Positions 11,371 through 21,689 of a stretch of DNA of 64,000 nt are shown piece after piece. Made by a program: the position numbers and the translations under genes. The notes beneath the pieces were generated by a model that saw only the letters and a program-made list of their open reading frames with translations, had not been told where the DNA came from and searched no databases. Source of the DNA: Nelumbo lutea (taxonomy: Eukaryota; Streptophyta; Magnoliopsida; Proteales; Nelumbonaceae); NCBI GenBank assembly GCA_022828595.1, contig JAKGHH010000001.1, positions 123,082,999 through 123,146,998 on the forward strand. The letters run 5' to 3'. Numbering within the stretch: the first letter of the stretch is position 1; each line of letters opens with the position of its first letter.

Positions 11371-11638
11371 GCCTATTTGGACATAGAATAACCTTTCCCC
11401 CAACAAGCATTTTCCTTTTGGTTCAATTAAACCTTCCTCAACCTGGAGACGCTTTCAGAAAGAACTATAAAGAACTAGTAGAGCTTTCAGAAAGTAGATT
11501 GCTACTATAAAGAACTGACTAGAAGTCTAAAATCAATAAATCCAGCTTATGGGTGAGAATCTGGATATTGGCAAAATAGTAGATTGCTACTAAATGACCA
11601 AAATGAATGATAGAATTGCTAAGAATATGGGTTGGTCA

Positions 11639-12361
11639 TGTTGGGTTTCCCTCTTATGTGGAGGATGGCCCAAGAAGCCCATGTGGTATTTTTGAGCCCA
11701 TGGATGAGGGTATTCTTGTTCAAATGAAAATAGGAAAAGGAAATAAACTTTTAGTGGTGTTAATTGTCAAAAAGATTGGGAGAAAAAGAAAAGAAAAATG
11801 AAGAGAATCCCGTGCAAAAACGGAGAGAAAAAATGAGCAGATTCTTGAAATTCTAGTCTGCGCAGTTTTTCATTTTGTGCTCTGATCGAAGGTCGTTTGT
11901 GGTTCGATTGAGCTAAAACTTTGTAGGCATGTTCGTGACTTAAGGTTCTTCAATCTGAACGGTGGAGATCTGGTTTGGCTCAATGGGTTGTGAGAGCTGA
12001 GTCCGCGAACAGTACCACCGTTTTGGGTGAGATTTCTCCATTATCTTGAGATATTTGTTAGTTTCCAAGAAATATATTTTCTTGATGATTTGCTGATTGT
12101 ATGCCTCTAGTTTTATCTAGAGAGAACCCTTGTACAACCACTTTCTTGATAGTGAAAGTTTCTGGGTGACCGTGGTTTTTTTCTTTTCCACATCGGGAAG
12201 GTTTTTCCACATAAATTTGGTTGTGTTATTATGTGCTTGTTCTTTGGTTTAAGCTCTACTAAATTGTTTCCTAACAGATTTACACAAAGAGGGAGAAAAT
12301 TATTTTTCCACTGTTTTTTGAAACTTGGTTATAATTTGTTGATTTTGTGATTCTCCCTACA
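11639..12361 (+). repeat. 5' LTR of the copia element
   Basis: 723 bp, TG...CA. Lacks an 11-bp T-rich insertion present in the 3' LTR at about 16807-16820. Transcription of the element would start in this LTR; I could not fix one TATA box with confidence. Confidence 0.95.
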
Positions 12362-12363
12362 AG

Positions 12364-12376
12364 TGGTATTAGAGCC
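12364..12376 (+). promoter_or_regulatory. Primer binding site (initiator Met tRNA type)
   Basis: TGGTATTAGAGCC lies two bases after the 5' LTR. It matches the usual copia site for the 3' end of initiator methionine tRNA except for one C-to-T change. Confidence 0.85.
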
Positions 12377-12408
12377 AGGTTATTATTATTGAATATCTTG
12401 TGCTGAGT

Positions 12409-13140
12409 ATGGAAGCTAATTTGAGTAGAATGATTACTTTGAATGGTGCAAATTACCATACTTGGAAAGGAAAAATGGAAGATCTCCTTTATGTTAAACA
12501 ATTTCATCTACCAGTGTTTGTCACTGAGAAGCCAGAAAATATGTCTGAGGAACAATGGACCTTGTTGCATCGACAAGTTTGTGGGTATATAAGGCAGTGG
12601 GTAGATGATAATGTTTTGAATCATATTAGTGGAGAAACACATGCACGAACACTCTGGAATAAACTTGAAGAGTTGTATTCTCGGAAAATGGGAAATAATA
12701 AAATGATTCTCATCAAGCAATTGATGACTTTGAGGTATCGAGATGGAACTCCATTGACAGATCACTTGAATACGTTCCAAGGTATAATTAATCAACTAGC
12801 TGGAATGGGTATCAAGTTTGATGATGAGATTCAGGGGTTGTGTCTACTGGGTACATTGCCAGACTCTTGGGAGACATTCAGAATGTCATTGAGTAACTCA
12901 GCTCCGAATAGTATAATCAATATGGATCTGGGTAAGAGCAGTATTTTAAATGAAGAAACGAGAAAAAAGTCACATGGGTCTTCTCAGCAGTCAGAGATTT
13001 TGGTTACAAAAAGAAGAGGGCAAAGTAAGAGCAAAGATTCCAGGAACAAAGATAAAGGAAGAAGTAAGTGCAACAGGTTTGCTAATGTTGAGTGTCATCA
13101 CTGCGGAATGAAAGGATACATCAAGAAATATTGTAGATAG
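12409..13140 (+). pseudogene. Copia gag, cut by a premature stop after the zinc knuckle
   Basis: Open frame of about 240 residues beginning M-E-A-N-L-S-R-M; an in-frame ATG nine bases upstream is also possible. It reads as a plant copia gag: N-Y-H-T-W-K-G-K-M near the start, L-W-N-K-L-E-E-L-Y in the middle, a basic linker and one CCHC zinc knuckle. In the knuckle (13099-13137) the histidine is replaced by tyrosine (C-H-H-C-G-M-K-G-Y), which should weaken zinc binding. TAG at 13138-13140 ends the frame where the family continues into protease. Gag would form the cytoplasmic particle that packages element RNA. Confidence 0.9.
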
Positions 13141-16100
13141 TTGAAACGGGAGAACAAGAAGAAAGGCAAAGAACAAGAAGGTGGTGATAGCAAGGAAAAT
13201 GATAGAGTTGCTACCACTTTTACTGAAGACTTTCATGCTGTTTATGATAGTGATATTGTCAACATTGCATGTCATGAGACCAGTTGGGTTATTGATAGCG
13301 GAGCCTCCATTCATGCTACATCTCGAAAGGAATTCTTTACATCCTACACGGTAGGTGACTTTGGTACAGTAAAGATGGGCAATGATGGCTTGGCCAAAGT
13401 CATTGATATTGGAGATGTGTGCTTGGAGATGAACAATGGCATGAAGCTGCTTCTTAGAGGGGTAAAGCATATTCCTAATATTCGCTTGAATTTAATTCTA
13501 TAGGTAAACTAGATGATGAAGGATATTGCAACACCTTCAGTAATGGTCAGTGGAAGCTTACTAAAGGTGCTATGATTGTTGCTCGTGGAAACAAACATTC
13601 TAACTTGTATATACTACAAGTAGGACTCTCATAAGACGCTATCAATACTGTGAAAGATAAGCTTACATCAGAGTTGTGGCATAAGAGACTTGCTCACATA
13701 AGCGAGAAAGTCTTGATAGTATTGGCTAAGAAGAATCTTCTTCCTGGCATGAATGATCCAAATTTGGAAGTGTATTCATTGTTTGGCAAGGAAGCAGAAT
13801 AGAGTTTCTTTCAGCAGTTCCCTTTCTTCAAGAAAATGCGGTATACTTGATCTAGTACATTCAGATGTGTGTGGTCCTATGAAGACAAGAACTCTAGGTG
13901 GTGCCTGTTATTTTGTGACCTTCATAGATGATTGTTCAAGAAAGTTATGGGTGTACACTTTTAAGAGCAAAGATCAAGTGTTAGAGGTAATCAAGTAGTT
14001 TTAGGCTCTAGTTGAGCGACAGACTGGGAAAAATTGCGATGCATCAGAACAGATAATGGGGGAGAGTATTTGGGTCCTTTCGATGAATACTGCAGGCATC
14101 AAGGCATTCGACATCAAAAGACACCTCCCAAGACTCCTCAGTTGAATGGTTTGGCTGAGAGAATGAACAGGACTCTAGTTAAAAGAGTAAGATGTCTTCT
14201 TTCGCAGGCTCAGTTGCCAAGATCTTTCTGGGGTGAGGCTTTGAATACAGTTGTACATGTTCTAAATCTCACACCATGTGTTCCTCTTCAGTTTGATGTT
14301 CTAAATAGAGTTTGGACTGGCAAAGATGTTTCTTATGATCATCTGTGTGTTTTTTGTTGCAAAGCATTTGTGCACATCCCAAAAGACGAGAGGTCTAAAC
14401 TTGATGTGAAGACACGACAATGCATCTTTGTTGGTTATGGTCTAGATGAATTTGGGTACAGATTATATGATCTAGTTGAGAAGAAGCTAGTTAGGAGTCG
14501 TGATGTTGTGTTTATAAAAGATCAGACTATACAATATGTTGAGAAGACAGAAAAAGCAGTCCATCCATACAGTGATGATTTGATTGACTTGGATCCGGTT
14601 CCTTTATCAGCACAGGCAGAAAATACCCAGGATGATCATCAAGGTACTGGTGATGTAAATGCTCCTACGCAGGTCGAGATAGATCATCAGACTATTGATC
14701 AGTTGCCAGAACCATAAATTCCATTCAGAAGGTCTACCATAGATCGACATCCTTCCACATGGTATAATGCAAATGAGTATGTATTATTGACAGATGAGGG
14801 AGAGCCTTAATGTTATGTAGAAGCCATGGAAGATGAAAACAGGGCACATTGGGTTGGTGCTATGGAAGATGAGATGCAATCTTTGTATGACAATCACACG
14901 TTTGAGTTGGTAAAGTTGCCTAAGGGTAAGAGAGCTTTGAAGAACAAGTGGGTTTACAGGGTGAAGCAAGAAAAGCATACTTCACAACCACGATGCAAAG
15001 CCAGATTGCTTGTTAAGGGATTCAGTCAGAGAAAATGTATTGATTTTGATGAAATTTTCTCTCATGTTATGAAAATGTCTTCCATACATATTGTTTTAGG
15101 CTTAGTAGCTAGCCTGGATTTAGAGATTGAGCAGATGGATGTGAAAACTATCTTTCTTCATGGTGAATTGGAGGAAGAGATCTATATGGAGCAACCAGAG
15201 AGTTTCGAAGTGAAAGGAAAAGAGGGTTATATTTGCCAGTTGAAGAAAATCCTTTACGATTTGAAACAAGCACCCAAACAATGGTATAAGAAGTTTAAGT
15301 CAGTTATGGGGGAGCATGGCTATAAGAAGACTACTTCTGATCACTATGTTTTTGTGCAGAAATTCTCTAATGATGATTTTATTATCTTATTACTTTACGT
15401 TAATGACATGTTGATTGTTGGCAGAAATTCTTCAAGGATTGAGAATTTGAAGAAGTAGTTAAGTAAGTCATTTGCCATGAAGGACAAGGAACCAGCAAAA
15501 CAAATTCTTGGCATTCGAATTTGTCAAGACAGGAAAAGGAATAAGTTGTACATGTCACAGGAACGGTACATTAACAACGTATTTGAAAGGTTCCACATGG
15601 ATAAAGCTAAAGTGATTTCTTCTCCTTTATCTAACCACTTTAAGTTAAGATCAGATCAAGGCCCTTCAACAGATAAAGAGAAGAAAGATATGGAAAAGAT
15701 TCCATATGCATCAGCAATAGGAAGTTTGATGTATGCAATGGTATGTAGTTGGAGTTGTTAGTCGTTTCCTTTCGAACCCAAGAAGAAAGCATTGGGATGT
15801 AGTAAAGTGGATAATGAGATATCTTCGAGGTACTTGCAATTTAACACTTAGTTTCGACAATGGTAAACTAGTGTTAGTTGGATACATTGATTCAGATATG
15901 GCAGGAGATGAGGATTCTCGTATGTCTACTTCAGGTTATTTGATTACTTTCTTTGGTGGAGCTGTTTCGTGGCAGTCAGGGTTGCAGAAGTGTATTGCTC
16001 TTTCTACAGCAGAGGCAGAGTTTATTGCAGCAACAGAAGCTTGTAAAGAATTGTTATGGATGAAGCAATTCGTGAGAGAGCTTGGTTTCAAGCAACAGAA

Positions 16101-16344
16101 GTATGTTCTGTTCTGTGATAGTCAAAATACTATTTACTTGGATAAGAACTCAACATTTCATACAAGGTCAAAGCATATCGATGTGAGGTATCATTGGATA
16201 AGAGATACTCTAAACAACAAATTACTTGAACTTGAAAAAATTCACACAGATGATAATGGCTCAGATATGTTAACAAAATCATTACCAAGAGAAAAACTTG
16301 AGGTTTGTCGCTTGGTCGTCGGGTTGGCGAATCCCTCCACCTAG
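13141..16344 (+). pseudogene. Copia pol (protease, integrase, RT, RNase H), disabled
   Basis: Protease with V-I-D-S-G-A-S (13289-13309); integrase zinc finger (about 13675-13800) and core (H-S-D-V-C-G-P at 13858, D-D-C-S, T-D-N-G-G-E-Y at 14044, L-A-E-R-M-N); RT 14826-15460; RNase H 15860-16330 (S-T-A-E-A-E-F, F-C-D-S-Q-N, R-S-K-H-I-D). Stops: TAA 13632, TAG 13996, TAG 14002, TAA 14715, TAA 14808, TAG 15456. Frameshifts near 13497, 13780 and 14027, and a deletion near 15748 where the family has a T-R-P-D-I-A block. The RT catalytic box is Y-V-N-D rather than Y-V-D-D, so the enzyme would be inactive even with frames repaired. The frame runs to a stop just before the polypurine tract. Confidence 0.93.
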
Positions 16345-16346
16345 TC

Positions 16347-16361
16347 GGGAAAGGGGGAGAT
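16347..16361 (+). promoter_or_regulatory. Polypurine tract
   Basis: GGGAAAGGGGGAGAT, one base before the TG of the 3' LTR; it primes plus-strand DNA synthesis in LTR elements. Confidence 0.85.
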
Positions 16362-16362
16362 T

Positions 16363-17096
16363 TGTTGGGTTTCCCTCTTATGTGGAGGATGGCCCAAGAA
16401 GCCCATGTGGTATTTTTGAGCCCATGGATGAGGGTGTTCTTGTTCAAATGAAAATAGGAAAAGGAAATAACCTTTTAGTGGTGTTAGTTGCCAAAAAGAT
16501 CGGGAGAAGAAGAGAAGAAAAAGGAAGAGAATCTCGTGCAAAGACGGAGAGAGAAAAGGAGCAGATTCTTGAAATTCTAGTCTGCGCAGTTTTTCATCTT
16601 GTGCTCTGATCGAAGGTCGTTTGTGGTCCGATTGAGCTGAAATTTGCAGGCATATTCGCGACTTAAGGTTCTTCAATCTGAACGGTGGAGATCTGGTTTG
16701 ACCCATTGGTTTATGAGATTTGAGTCCGCGAACAGTACCTCCATTTTGAGTGAGATTTCTCCATTATCTTGAGATATTTGTTAGTTTCCAAGAAACGTAT
16801 TTTCTTGATGATTTTTTTTGATGATTTGCTGATTGTATGCCTCTAGTTTTATCTAGAGAGAACCCTTGTACAATCATTTTCTTGATAGTGAAAGTTTATG
16901 GGTAACCGTGGTTTTTTCTTTCCTACACCGGGAAGGTTTTTCCATGTAATTTGGTTGTGCTCTTGTGTGCTTGTTCTTTGGTTTAAGCTCTATTAAATTG
17001 TTTCCTAACAGATTCACACAAAGAGGGAGAAAAATATTTTTTCCGCTATTTTTGAAACTTGATTATAATTTTCTTGGTTCCGTGATTCTCCCAACA
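16363..17096 (+). repeat. 3' LTR of the copia element
   Basis: 734 bp, TG...CA, followed by target duplication GGTCA at 17097-17101. Collinear with the 5' LTR. Confidence 0.95.
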
Positions 17097-17324
17097 GGTC
17101 AAACTTGTCTTTGAACATAGTGACTTGAACAACATCAATACAATTGTTTGAAAGAAACAATACAACATCAATACAATGACAAGTTGGTAATCAATGAATC
17201 AATGAACACACCTTAGAATACTATAAACTGCATACTTAAATTATTAACAGTGTCCATGTTCTCACGTCCCCATGCCAGCTCCAGCTCACCCATCTTCTCT
17301 CTCAACTAAATTGAGCTCTACTTG

Positions 17325-17770
17325 ACTAAACCAAGCCTTATCCCAGCCATATGAATCCTGTTATGCCATTCTGCTCTGTTCAGTGCCAGATCCATTGTTA
17401 AACCATGAGCTCTAAAATCATTTCTCCCCTAACTCTCCTTGATTCTACAACTTGTAACACGTCACTTCTTCTCACTATTTGTATATAAGGTCTTCTCTGC
17501 ATGTTGCCAAACTATGTTTGTCTACTTTTACTCATTTTATCACCTGTTGGAGCTATTCCTTGGTTCATTTGAATAAGTTCATTTCTCATACTATTCTTTC
17601 TAGTTTCGTATTCATGTCTCAAAATTTGCATTGCTATATTCATGTTTTGAGCATTTTATTTCTTGACTGCTCTGCCACAACACTCTTCTCTATGCAACAT
17701 TGCTAGCCTTGTAGTTGTTCCTAAATTTTTTCTTTTAGCCTCATAGCTCATCTTCTCTATCATTATCTCC
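17325..17770 (-). mobile_element. RTE-clade LINE, 3' end remnant
   Basis: Read on the minus strand, 17770 down to about 17450 translates with stops to the RTE C-terminal region: traces of L-K-E-K-I, R-L-A-M-L, T-R-K-N-S-M-R-N-E and W/F-G-N-M-Q-R-R. The 3' end near 17325-17375 has the usual RTE tail ('TTCATATGGCTGGGATAAGG' on the minus strand). Too decayed to code. Confidence 0.7.
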
Positions 17771-18381
17771 CTTCATTAAAGTATGCAGTTTGTTCATTAT
17801 TCACTAGAATAACTTATAAGGCAATAGTAAATATTAAATACTCTAACTCTAGTTCTAGTTCTTTGTTCCATGCTTTAGACTTTGGTTACTTAATTCCATG
17901 GTGATCAACTGGTGACCAAAATTGTAAATAATTACACAATGATTAGTCATCTCCCCTCTCAGGCATTTAAATACTTGAGCATTCACCATAGAATATAAAC
18001 CGACACAACTAAACAAGCTTGAAGTTTGGTAGCGTTGGTGGCATTCGTGGTATTCCTAGGAGTGGTTCTGATGTTCCTTTTCGCTCCCAAGAAGCAAAAA
18101 GAACAATGATACTAGGAGAAACATGAAAATAATTCTGATCTATTAAAGACAATGAAAATAATTCTGGTTCTCAATGAACGAAACAGAGGCAATGAAAATC
18201 AGCTTCTCCCATCTTTCAACCATCATCATATGAAACGTAAACCACATGGCAAACAGAGAGAAACATGAAAATAATTCTGATATGTTAAAGACAATGAAAG
18301 AACAATGATACTTTGACAATTTTCTACTTCAAGGCATCAATTAATCAGTTTTCCTCATTTTTTCTGGTGAATCATTAACAC
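17771..18381. other. Non-coding stretch
   Basis: AT-rich; no gene. A phrase containing ACATGAAAATAATTCTGAT recurs near 18120 and 18265, a weak local duplication. Confidence 0.4.
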
Positions 18382-18807
18382 TTAGTGCACGATCTGAATG
18401 CTCCTAGCTGGAGGGCAGTTTGGACGTTGGTCCGCTTTGTTGGCTGATCGAACAACAAGAGAAGAATGCTCGGAGGACCCAGGGTGGCTTACTCGGTGTG
18501 GGTGCTCTGGTGCTTAAGTTAGTAATTTGGTATGCGATTCGGGCGGGATAAGGATAAGGCTCGCAGATGTGCAACGTGATCCCGGAGAGGTCGGAGACAA
18601 CTGCTAGCTTCTAAAAGTTGGCTACGTGTCACCTTGGCAGGTTAGGCCATCACAAGTTGCTCGAACCTTGGTCTTGGCTGAGATACCCGATGTACCCGAA
18701 TTGACCTGGCTTGCTGAGGCGGTAGGGAACACTGAGTTGTCGTCCAGTCAGCAGATCGCTTCCATGTGTTTGGGTATTGATAGGTTGGGCCAAATTACCC
18801 CTCATCA
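18382..18807 (-). repeat. 3' LTR of Tat element 1 (shortened)
   Basis: The right end CCCCTCATCA (LTR start on the minus strand) sits next to a polypurine tract (plus-strand ATTGCCCCCACTCC, 18808-18821), matching Tat element 2 at 57738. The left end (GTGCACGATCTG...TCCTAGCTG) matches the left end of the second element's LTR at 56885. At about 426 bp it is half the length of the other LTR, so it has an internal deletion or strong divergence. Confidence 0.7.
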
Positions 18808-19110
18808 ATTGCCCCCACTCCTATTCCAGGGGTACTTGACCCAATGTGGGAGTTCACGACAAGCTTGGATGGATTTGACCTAGTCTTTGGTTTGGCTGAG
18901 GTCCGGTCTGTAGGTCAGACCTTAATGAACCAACTGGCTCAACTTTAGAGCTAGATCGCGTCTCAGAAATGTGTGGACGCCATTGGATTATAGATTCTGT
19001 GGGCATCAAACACGCGCTCAACCAATTTTGACCTCGAAAGTCATGTGATCGCCCTCATGGGAACCGTCAGATCTGGTTGATTTGAGTTGTCTGTGATCGG
19101 CTATAGCGGT

Positions 19111-19118
19111 TATAAATA
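19111..19118 (+). promoter_or_regulatory. TATA box upstream of the antisense gene (Tat 1)
   Basis: TATAAATA on the plus strand, about 180 bp before the first ATG of the antisense gene. The second Tat copy has TATAAATG in the equivalent place (58070-58077) with similar GC-rich flanks, which supports a real promoter. Confidence 0.6.
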
Positions 19119-19298
19119 GGGGCCTTGGTGTCCCATTTTATTTGTCTTGATTTGAGCTCTCACGTTCTGGAGATCGCGTGTGAACTTCGGCATTCTAGGT
19201 CAGTTTTCTTTCTTCAGTCTTCGAGGTTGGTCTTCAATCTTCTCTTCGTAGGTAATTTGTTTTCATTTGTCCAATTCATTCTTTTGTTTCCTTCCATT

Positions 19299-21223
19299 AT
19301 GCCAAGTAGTGATAGTTTGTTCGAGGAGAGTGGGGAGTCAGGTCAAGTCGAGGAGGGCACCTCGGCTCAAGATTTGGAGTCTGGTCCAACCGAGGTGGGC
19401 ACCTTGGTTATGGACCAAAAAAGCTCTCATAAAAAGGCATTGTCTTTACGCCGTGCACGTCCATCTCGAGGACCAGACCACTTCGGTCCTTCTACCATGT
19501 CACCCAAGTAGATCCGTGTTCTATCTACTCGGTATAAATTGCCCGATCACTATGGTTATTACCTGCCTTTGGAGGTCTTTCCCTAGGAACATGAGCACGA
19601 GGAGATAATAGTCTTTGCGGAGCACTTGATTAACGGGCTCTGCTTTCCTCTTCACCTCTTTATTGTTGAAGTTCTAAAATTCTTCGATGTCACCATCAAC
19701 CAATTCCACCTGAACTCGGTTCGCACCCTAGTCGGTACCACCTCCCTTTTTCACGACCTCAATCTCCTCTTTGACTTAGATACCTTCAGCTCACTGTGCT
19801 CCATAAAGCAAAATCCAGCTGGCCCTAAGGAAGTGAACAAGTATAGTTATTATATAGCTTACCGGCCTGGATACAAACTTCTTTACGAGTATCCCTCGAA
19901 GGTCCTGGCCTAGAAGAGGAGATACTTCATGGTTGTTGTTGATGGGGGGTGGCCTTTCTCAACACACTGGAGGAAAGGCATTAGTGACCCCGGGGATCGA
20001 TTGGATAGAAAGAGGAAGAAAAAGATGCATTCACTGGCAGAGCTCAGCCTGAGGCTAAAGGACTATTTGGCTGAGGAGAAGCTCGTTAAAGTCGGGTTGA
20101 GTCCCCCGGGTAGGTTGTCACTTCGGGCGCGAGTACTTCGTCTTTTCATGTTGTTTCCTTTTGTATTGCTTTGGCTGATCTTCTGCTCGTCTTCTGTAGG
20201 CATCATGGCTGATATTCCAAGGTGACTCTTCCCAAAAACCGGTAGCTGAGTCCACTGCCCCTGCTAGGACCGAGGACCCCCCAGTCATCAACTTGGTTGA
20301 GGAGGACCAAGAGAAGAGGTCGCTGCCCCATCAGCCCGGGGTGGCCTAGTCTTTCGAGCCTTGGTCCAATCATCTTGGGGCTGGCTCTTCAGGTGGAGGC
20401 CCTGAAGAGAAAAGAAGCACCATGGACTTCCAGGTCAGCTTTGAAAAGAGAAAGGAGGCGGTTTTCCCTGAGGAGATCTCTCAGTTCGCCGAGCAGTGGA
20501 CTCTTGAGTTGGGCGCGAAGGCACTGCGCCATCTCATGGTGATATGTCTCCGATCTCATTACTATGTTGTCACTTGTATATTCTCAGGTACTTAGTAAAT
20601 TTTGCTTCTTTTGCAAACAAATTCCATCTTCAAAAGGCACACACTTCTAAAGCAGTCTGAGTAGCAGGCTTTGAAGGTGCAAACTGCTGAGGTGGTGACC
20701 ATGGAGTGCTGGGCTAGGGTGAAGAAGGCCGTCGACTTCTTTAACAAACTAGAGGTCGAGATGGCGGCGAAGAATGAACAGCACCAGAGGGAGGTTGAAA
20801 GATTGATGAAGGAGGCCGAGGAGCAAAGGGTTGCTTTTATTGAGAGTGAGACCACTCACTCAAGGAATCAAGGACGCCGAGGTTGTTGCCATTGATAAAT
20901 ATAAGGCCTTGGTGGAGTTTAATAAACTAAAGGAGGACCTCTATTCCACTACCTTCCGTAAAGGCTTCAAACTTTGTTGCTGGTTGGCTAGGCAGGTGTT
21001 CCCCGAGCTCGACCTCGGAGCTGTCACCATCATGGGCGTTACTACGGAGATGGTACTTGAGGCCGATGAAGACCCAGACTCCGAGGAGGAAGATGATGAC
21101 TTCAACGAGGGAGCTGTGGAGGACAACCAAGATGCTGCTGCCAAGGAGGCCATGGACACCAATGAAGTTAAGGAGAATTCTGCTAGTACAGAGGATGGGG
21201 TAGAGGATTCCCATGTTTACTGA
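19299..21223 (+). pseudogene. Antisense extra gene (aORF) of Tat element 1, 'putative gypsy type transposon' family
   Basis: Homologous to the copy at 58214-60056. The start M-P-S-S-D-S-L matches M-S-S-S-D-S-L there. Core block (about 19530-19980): Y-K-L-P, F-H-L-N-S-V-R-T-L-V-G-T and Y-Y-I-A-Y-R-P-G-Y-K-L-L, as in the plant Transposase_28-type domain (family recalled, not searched). A linker and coiled-coil-like segment (20680-20860) follow, then a conserved C-terminal block (F-R-K-G-F-K-L-C-C-W-L at 20960) and a very acidic tail. A likely intron at 20539-20587 (GT...AG) is matched in the second copy; an intron-like gap with GTAGGTT is at 20111-20201. Stops at 19509, 19584 and 19911 (the last two where the family has tryptophan) and at 20347 disable it. 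Function unknown. Confidence 0.75.
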
Positions 21224-21689
21224 TTACCCTTGGCTCTTTTCTTGGACCCCCCTTGTACAACATCATGTACCGAGCCTCCAAGCTCGGTCTAGTTGACCTT
21301 TCTCTTCTCTCTTTTTTCTTTTTTTTTTGATGTGCAAATTCATTGCATTTTAAAGTAATGAAATACAACTCTTCTTTTAACCACCTCGCATACAACAATT
21401 TTCCTCATAAAAAATATTCTAAGTGTAGGTTCACCCGAGATGCCCAAATTCTAGACAGCTAGGCATGGTTTGGGGTAACCCGAGGTAACTATGAGTCGAG
21501 GCGAGTAGGCACAGTAAGGTATATGACCTGACTTGCCTATGCGCCAATAAGGCATAAATAAGGTTTGCTCGCGCTGCCCATGTGTTAAGAAAGTGACTTG
21601 GGTCTTATTTTATCGTGGCACCGAGGTCGTTACTAGCTCGACACTAGGGCCCTTAGACTTAGAGTAACTCGTGGTCCACTCTTCGTCAT
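21224..21689. other. Spacer between the converging aORF and pol of Tat 1
   Basis: Contains a poly-T tract and GAGGT/GCTCG-rich sequence also seen in the same place in Tat 2 (60057-60500). No separate gene. Confidence 0.5.

Larger units (their letters stand above)
11639..17096 (+). mobile_element. Complete Ty1/copia retrotransposon with two LTRs
   Basis: 5' LTR 11639-12361 and 3' LTR 16363-17096 both start TGTTGGGTTTCCC and end ACA. Exact 5-bp target duplication GGTCA at 11634-11638 and 17097-17101. Primer binding site and polypurine tract are in place. Gag, protease, integrase, RT and RNase H follow in copia order. The LTRs differ by roughly 7-8% as judged by eye, so the insertion is not recent. 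The RT and gag resemble the Tork/Tnt1 branch (inference). Confidence 0.96.

Noticed and set aside
18626..18883. Open frame of 85 residues on the plus strand
   Set aside because: Overlaps the reverse-oriented Tat LTR and polypurine tract; no conserved counterpart in Tat 2.
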